Source: Caldilineaceae bacterium (GTDB taxonomy: Bacteria > Chloroflexota > Anaerolineae > Caldilineales > Caldilineaceae). Taken from it: 64,000 nt of DNA. The notes below the pieces were generated by a model. The model worked only from the letters and a program-made list of their open reading frames with translations, did no database searches and was not told the DNA's origin. The stretch is from the NCBI GenBank assembly GCA_020634815.1, contig JACKBA010000031.1, forward strand, positions 19,663 through 83,662. Direction: 5' to 3'. Both the position numbers and the translations under genes were made by a program. Below, piece by piece: positions 51,279 through 60,030 of the stretch (its first letter is position 1; each line of letters begins with the position of its first letter).

Positions 51279-51426
51279 CAGTCTACACGGTTCGCGCCTC
51301 TGATCCAGAACTCACAGAAAAGCATATCGTTCTCGTTCACCCAAACCATCAACATCCGCTCCCGCACAAAGGAGGCGTAAAGCCGCGCTTGCCCAATAAT
51401 GTAAGGCAAGTATCATGATCTTGCTA

Positions 51427-51455
51427 TTGAATTGGCCGCTTCGGATCGCTATAAT
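51427..51455 (+). promoter_or_regulatory. Sigma-70-type promoter for the SPFH-like gene
   Basis: TTGAAT (51427-51432), 17-nt spacer, TATAAT (51450-51455), near-consensus. Transcription from about 51462 gives an untranslated leader of about 245 nt before GTG 51709. The leader and the 150 nt before the promoter hold no gene I can support. CTTGCC and GGCAAG flanking an 11-nt AT-rich loop at about 51387-51410 form a small hairpin upstream. Confidence 0.7.
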
Positions 51456-51708
51456 GAGTTCATTGCAGCACTCATTGGTAACCTATGCGGCGTCGGGCAG
51501 GATGAACCTTGTCACAACCGCACAACCCCGAGTTGAACATGCTACCCCATATGACACAACCCAGACGGCCAGCGAGAGAGGCCAGCAATAGCAACCCGGC
51601 GACGCGATTGCCGAGGCACTATGCCTCTGCGCAGCGACTCCAATATTCCGCGCAACCGCCGTCATCGCTGGCTCACGGAATGGCAAGCCATTGTCAGGAG
51701 GAAGACCC

Positions 51709-53022
51709 GTGCTTACCCTGAACATGAAGGTGGTTGGTCCTCTATTCGTAGGCGCCATCGTAGGTGCGTTCGTCGGTTACTGGGTCGACACGTCGACCGA
51801 GTATAGATTTGATGCGCCTTCAACCATAGTTGGTTTGATTGCAGGCGCATTGTTTGGACTTGCCATAGGGCTATTATTGGCTCATCAGCGGCGCAGGTGG
51901 ATCGCAACGGCAGGCCTAGCAGCATTTCTACTCTTCGTATTCCTGACCAGCGGATGGATTACTACCGGGCTCGCCGTAGCAGCCATTATGGTGACGTTTG
52001 TGGTGTCGGCCGGAGTACTGCGCGGATTCTATGGGGACGACGATGTTGCTGCAGTCAAGCATCACATTCAGATATGGACCTCCATCCGCGGGGGATTTGT
52101 TGTCGTAGACGATGGGCGCATCGTAATGCCAACGACACCGAAGCCTCACATGGGTCCCAAGCTGATCATTGTTCGACCTGGCAATGCTGTCGTCATGGTC
52201 AATGGCAGCAAAATCACACAGATATGCGGCCCATCAGTGTTCAAGAGCGAGAATTTCGAGTTTGTCGATGACGTAATAAAGTTGGAACGAAGCAGTCATG
52301 TGCAGACGATTCCTGAAATAGTCACGGCAAGCGTCAGCACCGTCACACTCAGGCTGAGTTATCGGTACGGAATAAACGTGTCTGAGAGCACAATTCGTGG
52401 CGAAACAAAGAACGACGCTCCAGACGCACCTCGCGGGCTCACGCCGGAGGAACATGCCAATCTGCGACGGGTTGTCGCCATGCACCCAAAGTGGGAGCAG
52501 GAAATCGAAAGGTACATCGAGGGCGCAGTTCGTGGGCTGCTGGCACAGTACGAATACGACGAATTGGTCGGCAACAATCACTATCAGCGACTAGGACGGC
52601 GGATCTCGATGCTCATTGCGCCACATATCACGGAACTCGGCTGCGCCGTAGACCTGATCAACGTAATCAGCGTTACGCCAAACCCATCCCTCATGGATGT
52701 ACACCTGGAAGGCCAACGCATTCGGCAGATTCAGCATGCGGCCGGCGATGGCTTCCGAATGGCCATCACGTCAGTCGCAATCGGCTATCGCGAAGCTATC
52801 CGATTGGGAATGACCCTGGACGACATACATCAAGAGGCCGCACGCTTCATGATGGAGCATATGAGCGACGATCCCGCTACCAAGGTCGTTCTGACTGCTC
52901 CACCGCGTTACTCACTCGACGACATCCAGGGTCCTCCATCAATTGCTGACGATGCGATTGACGGCGGTGAGCCTCGCCGCCTGCCTCCACCTACTGCCAG
53001 AGGTCCGGGCGCTCGAGCTTGA
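51709..53022 (+). CDS. Membrane protein with SPFH/band-7-like cytosolic region
   Basis: 437 aa. The start GTG 51709 has AGGAGG at 51696-51701 with 7-nt spacing. Four hydrophobic helices occupy about residues 8-105 (e.g. GLIAGALFGLAIGLLL). A region of alternating strands follows (LIIVRPGNAVVMVNGSKI, IPEIVTASVSTVTLRLSYRY), in the manner of SPFH proteins, then a long helical segment (EEHANLRRVVAMHPKWEQEIE and further). A proline-rich end closes it. SPFH proteins scaffold membrane microdomains; assignment here is tentative. Base composition is visibly less GC-rich than the flanking genes, with more ATA, CGA and TTG codons, suggesting recent acquisition. Its 3' end overlaps an opposing gene by 32 nt. 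Confidence 0.7.
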   Translation: MLTLNMKVVGPLFVGAIVGAFVGYWVDTSTEYRFDAPSTIVGLIAGALFGLAIGLLLAHQRRRWIATAGLAAFLLFVFLTSGWITTGLAVAAIMVTFVVSAGVLRGFYGDDDVAAVKHHIQIWTSIRGGFVVVDDGRIVMPTTPKPHMGPKLIIVRPGNAVVMVNGSKITQICGPSVFKSENFEFVDDVIKLERSSHVQTIPEIVTASVSTVTLRLSYRYGINVSESTIRGETKNDAPDAPRGLTPEEHANLRRVVAMHPKWEQEIERYIEGAVRGLLAQYEYDELVGNNHYQRLGRRISMLIAPHITELGCAVDLINVISVTPNPSLMDVHLEGQRIRQIQHAAGDGFRMAITSVAIGYREAIRLGMTLDDIHQEAARFMMEHMSDDPATKVVLTAPPRYSLDDIQGPPSIADDAIDGGEPRRLPPPTARGPGARA

Positions 53023-53197
53023 TGTCAAATGCCGTGGCGACGGCGGCGATAGCGGCGGAGAAACCGTAGCGGTAATTCTGGATATCGGAAGAGCCCATCT
53101 GGCTGGCCAGAGTCTCGTTGGTGGCGAGCAGTGCTTGCAGAACGCTCCGTACGTCTTCCTTGACAAAGACGTCGGAGCCACGAATGGATTGCTTCAT
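52991..53197 (-). CDS. Small hypothetical protein, convergent and overlapping
   Basis: 68 aa. ATG 53197 has GAGG nine bases upstream on the minus strand. It is mostly helical, with VRSVLQALLATNETLASQM and YRYGFSAAIAAVATAFDIK. The last phrase resembles small cytosolic proteins of unknown function. Its final 11 codons overlap the end of the SPFH-like gene on the other strand, an unusual arrangement that would make antisense 3' ends. Confidence 0.6.
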   Translation of the reverse strand: MKQSIRGSDVFVKEDVRSVLQALLATNETLASQMGSSDIQNYRYGFSAAIAAVATAFDIKLERPDLWQ

Positions 53198-53408
53198 TTC
53201 GGCCTCACTTCAATCACGGAACAAAACCAACCGATTCTACCTTAGAGTGGTGAATGAGGAAAATCGCGACCGTGCTGGCGGCAACTAGACTCGAAAATCA
53301 GCACGCATGTTCTATTATAGCATGGGATCTGATTCGTTGCCCAACGTCTTTTCGTGGGATTGATGCCGCATATCACTGAGGTGCGCGCAGGGGCGACGAC
53401 GGGTCGGT

Positions 53409-54674
53409 TTATCCTGGCGTTTCCCGATCGGACGCGGTCGCTGCCAGGTTGCGCACCACCACCCACGCCACCACCACAGCACCCCCGTAGATGACTGCCG
53501 CACCGGCAAATACCGCGTGATAACCCACCCACGCCGCCAGCGCGGCCGCCACCATGGGTGCGACGACGCGCGCCGAGGCCTGCACGCTGTTGTCCAGCCC
53601 GTAGGTGGCACCCTGGCTGCCGCCGGGAGCCCACAGGTTCATCAACGCCGCCACGGACGGGATCAATCCGCCCACAGCAATGCCGCTCAGCCCCTGGAGG
53701 ATCACGAGTTGCCAGGGCACAGTGACGAACGCTTGCGGGATATAGAGCACGGCTGCCAGGATCGAGGATGCCAGCAGGATCCGTTCGTGCCCGATGCGGT
53801 CGCCGAGCCGGCCCAGATAGACGGCGCTGATCGCGCTGGTGAGCGCCGACGCGCCGATGATCAGCCCCGTCATTGCCACCGCGCCGCGCTCCTGTCCCTG
53901 GTTCAGAGATACCACGAACAGTGCCAGGATGGGCACGATGATGGTCGCACCGAGGCTGCGAAGAAAGGCCAGGGCATAGAGGCCGCGCATGCCGGGCGCG
54001 GTGAAGAGCGACTTGTAGCTCTGCCAGAAGCCCGGCCTTGCAGAGCGGTCGACGGGATGGAAATCTTCCTGCACCCAGAGCACCACGGCGACGCCCGCTG
54101 CGGCAAGGAGCGCCCCGGTGATCCAGAAACTCTCGCGAAAGCCAAAGAACTCGCCGAGGATGCCGCCCACGAAGGGGCCGCCGGCAACGCCTGCCCAGCG
54201 CGCCATGTTGATGACGCCCAGCGCAAAGCCCGTCCGTTCGCGCGGAGTCTGCGATGCCACCAGCGCGTTATTGGCCGCAATCACGCCTGTCGTGGCGCCC
54301 TGAAGCGCACGGAGAAGCGCCAGTTGCTCTGCGCTCTGGGCAAAGCCCATGGCAGCAACGATCACGGCGCCGCCGAGCGTGGCGCGCTCCAGCATGAGCT
54401 TGCGGCCGCTGCGGTCGGCAACCGATCCCCAGATGGGCGACGCAATCATCATGGTGAAGGCTTGCACGGAGAAGACCATGCCCGCCCAGAATTCCAGGCT
54501 GCCGCCTGTCGTCGTGCCCAATTCCTTTACGTAGAGCGGCAGAAACGGGAAGATTAGCCCAAAGCCGAGCGTCGACAGCACCTGCACCAGCGACAGCACG
54601 GCCAGGTTGCGCTTCCAGTCGATCTCCGTTGCGTTGGGCGTACCGAGACGCGCGGCCAACCGCCATCGCTGCAT
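53409..54674 (-). CDS. Major facilitator superfamily transporter
   Basis: 421 aa, 12 helices in two six-helix halves. The loop 2-3 motif A is GSVADRSGRKLMLE, with a degenerate repeat GRLGDRIGHERILL in the second half. FVGGILGEFFGFRESFWITG matches the motif C region (G-P-x-x-G-G) of drug/H+ antiporters. The closest style is the TetA/multidrug efflux group. Substrate unknown. It lies 12 nt downstream of the CPBP gene on the same strand, so the two probably share a transcript. Confidence 0.9.
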   Translation of the reverse strand: MQRWRLAARLGTPNATEIDWKRNLAVLSLVQVLSTLGFGLIFPFLPLYVKELGTTTGGSLEFWAGMVFSVQAFTMMIASPIWGSVADRSGRKLMLERATLGGAVIVAAMGFAQSAEQLALLRALQGATTGVIAANNALVASQTPRERTGFALGVINMARWAGVAGGPFVGGILGEFFGFRESFWITGALLAAAGVAVVLWVQEDFHPVDRSARPGFWQSYKSLFTAPGMRGLYALAFLRSLGATIIVPILALFVVSLNQGQERGAVAMTGLIIGASALTSAISAVYLGRLGDRIGHERILLASSILAAVLYIPQAFVTVPWQLVILQGLSGIAVGGLIPSVAALMNLWAPGGSQGATYGLDNSVQASARVVAPMVAAALAAWVGYHAVFAGAAVIYGGAVVVAWVVVRNLAATASDRETPG

Positions 54675-54686
54675 TGAGGCGGCGCC

Positions 54687-55745
54687 CTACTGGTTGCTCA
54701 AGAACTGGCCCGCAAGCGAGGCGAGTAACGCCAGGGTGGAGTTGTAGACGGCATGGGTGATCATCGCCGTCGACGTATTGAAGCGGCTGCGGATGATCCC
54801 CAACACCACGCCCAGCAGGAAGACGATCCCAGTGGAAAGGGTGATGCCGTAGTTGCTGTGCAGCAGGGCGAAGAGCAGCGCCGTCAGCACCAGGCTGAAG
54901 CGCGGCTGCATGGCGCCGCGGAACACGATCTCTTCGCCTATGCCGGCGGCGAGGCCGATAGAAAGGATGCCGAGCGGAGTCTGGAAGAGCGGGCCGATCA
55001 GTTGCTCGGTCAGCGACTCAACGTCGGCGTCGGCGCCGAGCCCGATGAGGTTGGCGCCGGCCTCCAGCAGCATGACCGCCGGCACCAGGAGCAGCGCCAC
55101 ACCCACGGCGATGAGCACCTCACGGGTCGTCGGCGCCACGACGCCGAGGCGCACAAGCGACTCTTTGAACGAACGGCGGGTCAACCAGCCGACGCCGACC
55201 AGCGCGATGAGCACAAAGAGCGCCGTCTGCACCCAAAGCAGGCCGACCGTTACCGGCTGCCGGCCCGTTTCTTCAACCTGTGTCGCGATTTGCGTGGCAA
55301 GGTTGTTCAGGCCGATGCCCAGCGTAAAGGCCAGGTAGATCGGGATGAACATGGTCATCGAGACGCTGACGGCATGGACCGGGTTACCGGCGTCGAGCGT
55401 CGAAAAGCCGGCCAGCCAGCGGCGCACCGGCTTGAGCAACAGCAGCAACCCGGCCAGCGATGGAATCAGGATGCCCCAGCTCAACCATGCCCACGATTGC
55501 ACCGGGACAATGGTGTTCAACTGCTCCTGGAGATCGGGCTGCGCCTGCAACCCTGCCGGCACGAAGAGCGCACCGAGACCAAGCAGGGCGAGCACGCCAT
55601 AGAGCAGGCCCAGGCTGACGTACGCCAACACCGCCAGCGGCATGTACGGCTGTTCCTGCTCGCGCAGACGTTCGGCCAGGTTGGCAATGAACAAAATCAG
55701 GATGACGGGCAGGAACTGAATAATGACGCCAAGGACTTCAGACAT
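54687..55745 (-). CDS. CPBP-family intramembrane glutamic protease (Rce1/Abi type)
   Basis: 352 aa, about 9 helices. The C-terminal CPBP domain carries GEEIVFRGAMQPRF (E-E-x-x-x-R), ALLFALLHSNYG (F-x-x-x-H) and STAMITHAVYNST (H in the fourth motif), so all catalytic positions are present. The N-terminal half (about 1-200) is an added set of helices including a SWAWLSWGILIPSLAGLLLL segment. Members cut prenylated or other membrane substrates; bacterial targets are mostly unknown. It is the upstream gene of a two-gene unit with the MFS transporter. Confidence 0.9.
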   Translation of the reverse strand: MSEVLGVIIQFLPVILILFIANLAERLREQEQPYMPLAVLAYVSLGLLYGVLALLGLGALFVPAGLQAQPDLQEQLNTIVPVQSWAWLSWGILIPSLAGLLLLLKPVRRWLAGFSTLDAGNPVHAVSVSMTMFIPIYLAFTLGIGLNNLATQIATQVEETGRQPVTVGLLWVQTALFVLIALVGVGWLTRRSFKESLVRLGVVAPTTREVLIAVGVALLLVPAVMLLEAGANLIGLGADADVESLTEQLIGPLFQTPLGILSIGLAAGIGEEIVFRGAMQPRFSLVLTALLFALLHSNYGITLSTGIVFLLGVVLGIIRSRFNTSTAMITHAVYNSTLALLASLAGQFLSNQ

Positions 55746-56262
55746 GGCTGCGCCTCTCTGGTAAGCTTCGTATCATGGCATGCGTCTCGGCAAGGGTCGC
55801 GGGTGAGCGCAAGCTGATTGGTTCCCTCGAAAGTGCCGGACAGAACGCGACGAGTAAGCATCGAAAGCTCCCTGTAGTCTACTCCCATCGCCAAGGCGTC
55901 ACAAACCGGCGCCGGAACCGGTGCATCCTTGCGCATTCGGGCGCTCCTTTGCCACTCGCTGGCAGTGTCACATGCGCCCGGCGTCAGGTCGATCGGAAAG
56001 CGTAGCCATTGCGAAACCCAGTTGGATTATTAACAACTCGACAGAATCTGGGAAGTGCGCTACACTTGTTGTCTGTCTGGAATCCCGTAGACCTGTCGAA
56101 CGAAACTACACCCACGAGTGACCGACCGGGTTCGCCAAGCAATTTGGATTGGCGTACGCCAAAGTATGCAGACCAGCCTGGCGGGGCTGCCTTGAGCAAG
56201 GCGCACCCCGCAGAGACGTAAAAACGAATCGCCGGCATCGTACCGGCGAAAGGAGTAGCGCT
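55746..56262. other. Divergent intergenic region upstream of ppk
   Basis: 517 nt between the CPBP protease and polyphosphate kinase genes. It holds a candidate ppk promoter (56038-56066) and a hairpin CGCCGG/CCGGCG at 56230-56248 just before the ppk ribosome-binding site. A short ACCGG-N8-CCGGT element lies near 55906. No gene could be supported. Confidence 0.6.
56038..56066 (+). promoter_or_regulatory. Candidate promoter of the polyphosphate kinase gene
   Basis: TCGACA (56038-56043), 17-nt spacer, TACACT (56061-56066). It would give a leader of about 190 nt that includes the 56230-56248 hairpin directly before AGGAG, so translation could be controlled there. Confidence 0.4.
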
Positions 56263-58731
56263 ATGGCGCTGGATGTGGGCAAGCAGCCACAGACTGACAC
56301 AACGGAGCGGACGCTGAGCAACGGCACGGCTCATCGCAACGCGAACCGCGGCGATGACGCGTCCGGCAACGGAAACAGCGGACGCGACGGCGAACGGCCG
56401 GGCAAACGTGCGCCCCGCAAAACAGCCGCCGGCTCGCGTACCCGTTCGTCGCGCCGCAGGGGCGACGCGGCCACAGAGAGCGCCGCGACACCCGCTGTTG
56501 CCAAGAGTCAGAACGCTCCAATCGTCCCGCCTCAGGGCATACTCGGTGCAATGTACGAGGAATTCCTGCGTGAATGGGAGCGCAGCCGGACCTTGCCGCA
56601 GCACCTGGTCTTCGCGCCCGAGTTCGACCTGGCCGCGCTGACGCTCGACGCGCTGAGCAACTCCGATGAGGTCTACAACCGCGAGGTGAGTTGGCTCGAC
56701 TTCAACTGGCGCGTCCTGCACGAAGCGATTGACACGCGCACGCCGCTGCTCGAACGGCTCAAGTTTATCGCCATCACATCGAGCAACCTGGACGAGTATT
56801 TCAGCAAGCGCGTGGGCGGGCTGAAGCGGCAGAAGGCGGCGGGTATGGCCAACCTTACCCTGGACGGCTGGGCGCCCGACGTGCAACTGGCGCTGATCGC
56901 ACGTGCGGTGCGCAACATGGTTGCCACCGAGAGCGCCTGCCTGCACGAGGCGATCCTGCCCGAGCTGGCCCAACATGGCATCCGGCTCGTCAACTTCGAT
57001 GAACTCGATGAAGCCGAAAAAGAGCGGCTGCGCGATTACTTCCTGCGCGAAGTCTATCCGATTCTCACGCCGCTGGCCGTCGACCCCGGCCATCCGTTTC
57101 CGTTCATCAGCAACCTGAGCCTGAGTCTTGGCGTGATCCTGCGCGACCCGGCGACGGGCGAACGCCAGTTTGCGCGCGTCAAAGTGCCACCGACACGTTC
57201 GCGCTGGGTGCAGTTGAGCAACACCATGCACTTTCTACCGCTGGAGCAGTTGATCGCCGCACATCTCGGCAGCCTGTTCCGTGGCATGGAAGTCGTCGCA
57301 GCTTACCCCTTCCGTGTCACGCGCAATGCGGACCTCGCCCGCAACGAGGAAGAAGCGGACGACCTGCTCGACATGATCAGCGAGGAGTTGCGCGAGCGGC
57401 GCTTTGCCCCGGTGGTGCGGCTGGAGGTGGATGACAACATGCCGGCCGAAGTGCTAGCACTGCTGCAGAGCCAGCTTCATTTGGAAAACGACGATGTCTA
57501 TCTCGTGCACGGGCTTCTGCGGCGCGCCGATCTCTTTGCGCTGGCCGATATCAATCTGCCACATTTGAAGTACGATCCGTACACGCCGGCCACGCCGACG
57601 CGCCTGGCCGGCATCAGCAGCAAGGGCCGGCCGAGCGAGGTCTTCAACGCCATTCGCCAGGGTGACCTGCTCGCCCACCACCCGTATCACAGCTTCCAGT
57701 CCAGCACGCAACTCTTCGTCGAGGCGGCGGCTCGCGACCCGCAGGTGCTGGCCATCAAGCAGACCATCTACCGTACGTCGGACAACTCGCCGATCATCGC
57801 TGCGCTCATCGAGGCTGCGGGGCGAGGCAAACAGGTGGCGGTGCTGGTCGAGGTCAAGGCGCGTTTTGACGAAGCGAAGAACGTCGAGTGGGCGCGCAAG
57901 CTGGAAGAGGCCGGCTGTCACGTCGCCTACGGGCTGGTCGGCCTCAAGACGCACTGCAAGGTCTCGCTGGCGATCCGCCAGGAAGAGGACGGGCTGCGTG
58001 CCTACTATCATGTCGGCACCGGCAACTACAACGCCAAGACTTCGAGCGTCTACACCGATCTCGGCCTCTTCAGTTGCAACGCGGAGATCGGCGCCGACCT
58101 CATGGATCTTTTCAACTACCTGACCGGTTACAGCTACCAGGTCGACTATCGCAAGCTCCTTGTGGCCCCCGTCAACATGCGACAACGCTTCATCGAGTTG
58201 ATCGACCAGGAGATCGGCCACGCGCTGTCAGGCAGCGAGGGCCGGATCGTGGCGAAGATGAACGGTCTGGAAGACCCCATGATTGTGCGCAAGCTCTATG
58301 AGGCGAGCCAGGCCGGCGTCTCCATCGACCTGATCGTGCGCGGCAATTGCCGCCTGCGCCCCGGCATTCCGGGTGTCAGCGACAACATCCGCGTGCTCAG
58401 CATCATCGGCCGCAATCTGGAGCACTCGCGCATCTTCTACTTCGCCAATAACGGTGCGCCGCTCTACTACATCGGCAGCGCCGACTGGATGCGCCGCAAT
58501 CTCAGCAGCCGCGTGGAGACCGCGATCCCCATCGAGGATCCGCGCATCCAGGAATATATGTGGCTGATCCTGCACAGTTCGCTGAACGACTATCGCCAGG
58601 CGTGGGAGATGTTGCCCGATGGTCGCTATCGGCAGCGCCAGCCTTTTGCCGGCAGCAATGCGCTGGAATCCGGCGGCGTGCAGAACTATCTCATGCAACA
58701 CACGCGCCTGACGTCGACGCTCGGCGGCTGA
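56263..58731 (+). CDS. ppk1: Polyphosphate kinase 1 with long basic N-terminal extension
   Basis: 822 aa. PPK1 builds polyphosphate from ATP through a phospho-His intermediate. The core starts near residue 135 (NREVSWLDFNWRVL, SSNLDEYFSKRVG). The phosphorylated His564 is in GLKTHCKVSLAIR and the second catalytic His721 in NLEHSRIFYF, followed by YYIGSADWMRRNL. All are intact. The first ~90 residues are an unstructured tail rich in Arg, Lys, Ser, Thr and Asn (e.g. GKRAPRKTAAGSRTRSSRR), absent from typical PPK1 of about 690-720 aa. It may bind polyphosphate or nucleic acid. AGGAG at 56251-56255 fixes ATG 56263. Confidence 0.95.
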   Translation: MALDVGKQPQTDTTERTLSNGTAHRNANRGDDASGNGNSGRDGERPGKRAPRKTAAGSRTRSSRRRGDAATESAATPAVAKSQNAPIVPPQGILGAMYEEFLREWERSRTLPQHLVFAPEFDLAALTLDALSNSDEVYNREVSWLDFNWRVLHEAIDTRTPLLERLKFIAITSSNLDEYFSKRVGGLKRQKAAGMANLTLDGWAPDVQLALIARAVRNMVATESACLHEAILPELAQHGIRLVNFDELDEAEKERLRDYFLREVYPILTPLAVDPGHPFPFISNLSLSLGVILRDPATGERQFARVKVPPTRSRWVQLSNTMHFLPLEQLIAAHLGSLFRGMEVVAAYPFRVTRNADLARNEEEADDLLDMISEELRERRFAPVVRLEVDDNMPAEVLALLQSQLHLENDDVYLVHGLLRRADLFALADINLPHLKYDPYTPATPTRLAGISSKGRPSEVFNAIRQGDLLAHHPYHSFQSSTQLFVEAAARDPQVLAIKQTIYRTSDNSPIIAALIEAAGRGKQVAVLVEVKARFDEAKNVEWARKLEEAGCHVAYGLVGLKTHCKVSLAIRQEEDGLRAYYHVGTGNYNAKTSSVYTDLGLFSCNAEIGADLMDLFNYLTGYSYQVDYRKLLVAPVNMRQRFIELIDQEIGHALSGSEGRIVAKMNGLEDPMIVRKLYEASQAGVSIDLIVRGNCRLRPGIPGVSDNIRVLSIIGRNLEHSRIFYFANNGAPLYYIGSADWMRRNLSSRVETAIPIEDPRIQEYMWLILHSSLNDYRQAWEMLPDGRYRQRQPFAGSNALESGGVQNYLMQHTRLTSTLGG

Positions 58732-58753
58732 TCCGCCCACCGACTAGACGAAA

Positions 58754-58782
58754 AGAGCGGCGCCGTAATCGGGCGCCGCTCT
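58754..58782. terminator. Bidirectional terminator between ppk1 and mdh
   Basis: Perfect 11-bp stem AGAGCGGCGCC (58754-58764) / GGCGCCGCTCT (58772-58782) with a 7-nt loop. AAAA precedes it and CTTTCT follows. It serves both convergent genes and shares its GCGGCGC core with the hairpins at 20637 and 40483. Confidence 0.88.
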
Positions 58783-58812
58783 CTTTCTATGCGAGACAGT
58801 CTCAGTTCGGCT

Positions 58813-59799
58813 CTACAGCCCGAGAAGTTCCTCGACGGCCGCTTTCTCTTCCAGCAACTCTTCGCCGGTCTTCTTGATCATCTCTTTGTCGAAATAGCTC
58901 AGATCCAGCCCTTCGACGATGCTGTACTTGCCGCCCTTCACCGTGACCGGATAGCTGAAGATGACACCCTCGGCCGAACCATAGGCGCCGGTGCTCGGAA
59001 TCGCCATGCTGACCCAGTCACCGTCCGCCGTGCCGCCGTACCACGTCTGGACATGGTTGATGGCAGCATTGGCGGCGCTGGCCGCGCTGCTCTGGCCACG
59101 TGCCTCGATGATGGCGGCGCCGCGCTTCTGCACGGTGGGGATGAAGGATTCCTTGATCCAGGCGTCGTCGTCGATTACCTTGGCGGCCGGCTGACCATTG
59201 ATCTCGGCGTGGAAGGCATCGGGATACTGGGTGGCGCTGTGGTTGCCCCAAATGGTCACCTTCTTGACCGCGGTGATGGACACTTGCGCCTTGCCGGCGA
59301 GCTGGGTCATGGCGCGGTTGTGGTCGAGCCGCGTCATGGCCGTGAAGCGCTCGGCCGGCACGTCCGGCGCGCTGCGCATGGCAATCAGCGCATTGGTGTT
59401 GGCCGGGTTGCCCACAACCAGCACGCGCACATCCGATGCGGCATTATCGTTGATCGCCTTGCCCTGCACGGTGAAGATCGCACCGTTGGCGCTGAGCAGA
59501 TCCTTGCGTTCCATGCCCTTCGTGCGCGGCCGGGCGCCAACGAGGAGCCCCCAGTTGACATCCTTGAACGCCACGTTGGCATCATCGGTGAGCACCATGT
59601 CGGTCAGCAGCGGGAAAGCGCAGTCGTCCAACTCCATGGCCACGCCTTCGAGCGCCTTCATGGCCGGCGTGATTTCCAGCAGTTGCAGGGCAACCGGCTG
59701 ATCGGGGCCGAAGAGATCGCCATTGGCAATGCGGAACAACAGGGCGTAGCCGATGTTGCCGGCGGCGCCGGTGACGGCCACACGGATGGGTGTCTTCAT
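58813..59799 (-). CDS. mdh: Malate dehydrogenase (NAD-dependent)
   Basis: 328 aa, of the ~330-residue MDH group shared by many bacteria and the cytosolic/chloroplast enzymes. The NAD loop is VTGAAGNIGYALLFRI (about 8-23), with LEITPAMKALEGVAMELDDC, substrate Arg residues in GARPRTKGMERKDLL, VGNPANTNALIA, catalytic Asp in TRLDHNRA and catalytic His in IWGNHSATQYPD. It oxidises malate to oxaloacetate in the TCA cycle. ATG 59799 is preferred to ATG 59805 because GGAG is then nine bases upstream. It is convergent to ppk1. Confidence 0.95.
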   Translation of the reverse strand: MKTPIRVAVTGAAGNIGYALLFRIANGDLFGPDQPVALQLLEITPAMKALEGVAMELDDCAFPLLTDMVLTDDANVAFKDVNWGLLVGARPRTKGMERKDLLSANGAIFTVQGKAINDNAASDVRVLVVGNPANTNALIAMRSAPDVPAERFTAMTRLDHNRAMTQLAGKAQVSITAVKKVTIWGNHSATQYPDAFHAEINGQPAAKVIDDDAWIKESFIPTVQKRGAAIIEARGQSSAASAANAAINHVQTWYGGTADGDWVSMAIPSTGAYGSAEGVIFSYPVTVKGGKYSIVEGLDLSYFDKEMIKKTGEELLEEKAAVEELLGL

Positions 59800-59904
59800 A
59801 CACATATTCTCCAGTCTGTACGTGGTGAAACCCGCCAGCCGGGCGTCACCGGGTCGAATGATTGGTTTGAACTAGAGTCAGTACCAAAGTCGGGAACGAC
59901 ATTC

Positions 59905-59933
59905 TTGGGTCGCTCGTTGCTTGTGTGTAGAAT
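59905..59933 (+). promoter_or_regulatory. Candidate promoter of the FG-GAP secreted protein
   Basis: TTGGGT (59905-59910), 17-nt spacer, TAGAAT (59928-59933). It lies about 100 nt before ATG 60031, in the gap divergent from mdh. Confidence 0.45.
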
Positions 59934-60030
59934 GGTAAGGATTAGGATACCGCCAATCGACCAATCGGGCAATGTCCGAGGGCGATTTGGCACGCATTTG
60001 TTTCCGATACACGGGAAGGAGAATTTCGCA

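Noticed and set aside
51236..51708. Small open frames in the leader of the SPFH-like gene
   Set aside because: None has a good ribosome-binding site or a plausible protein sequence; the region contains a clear promoter and an untranslated leader instead.
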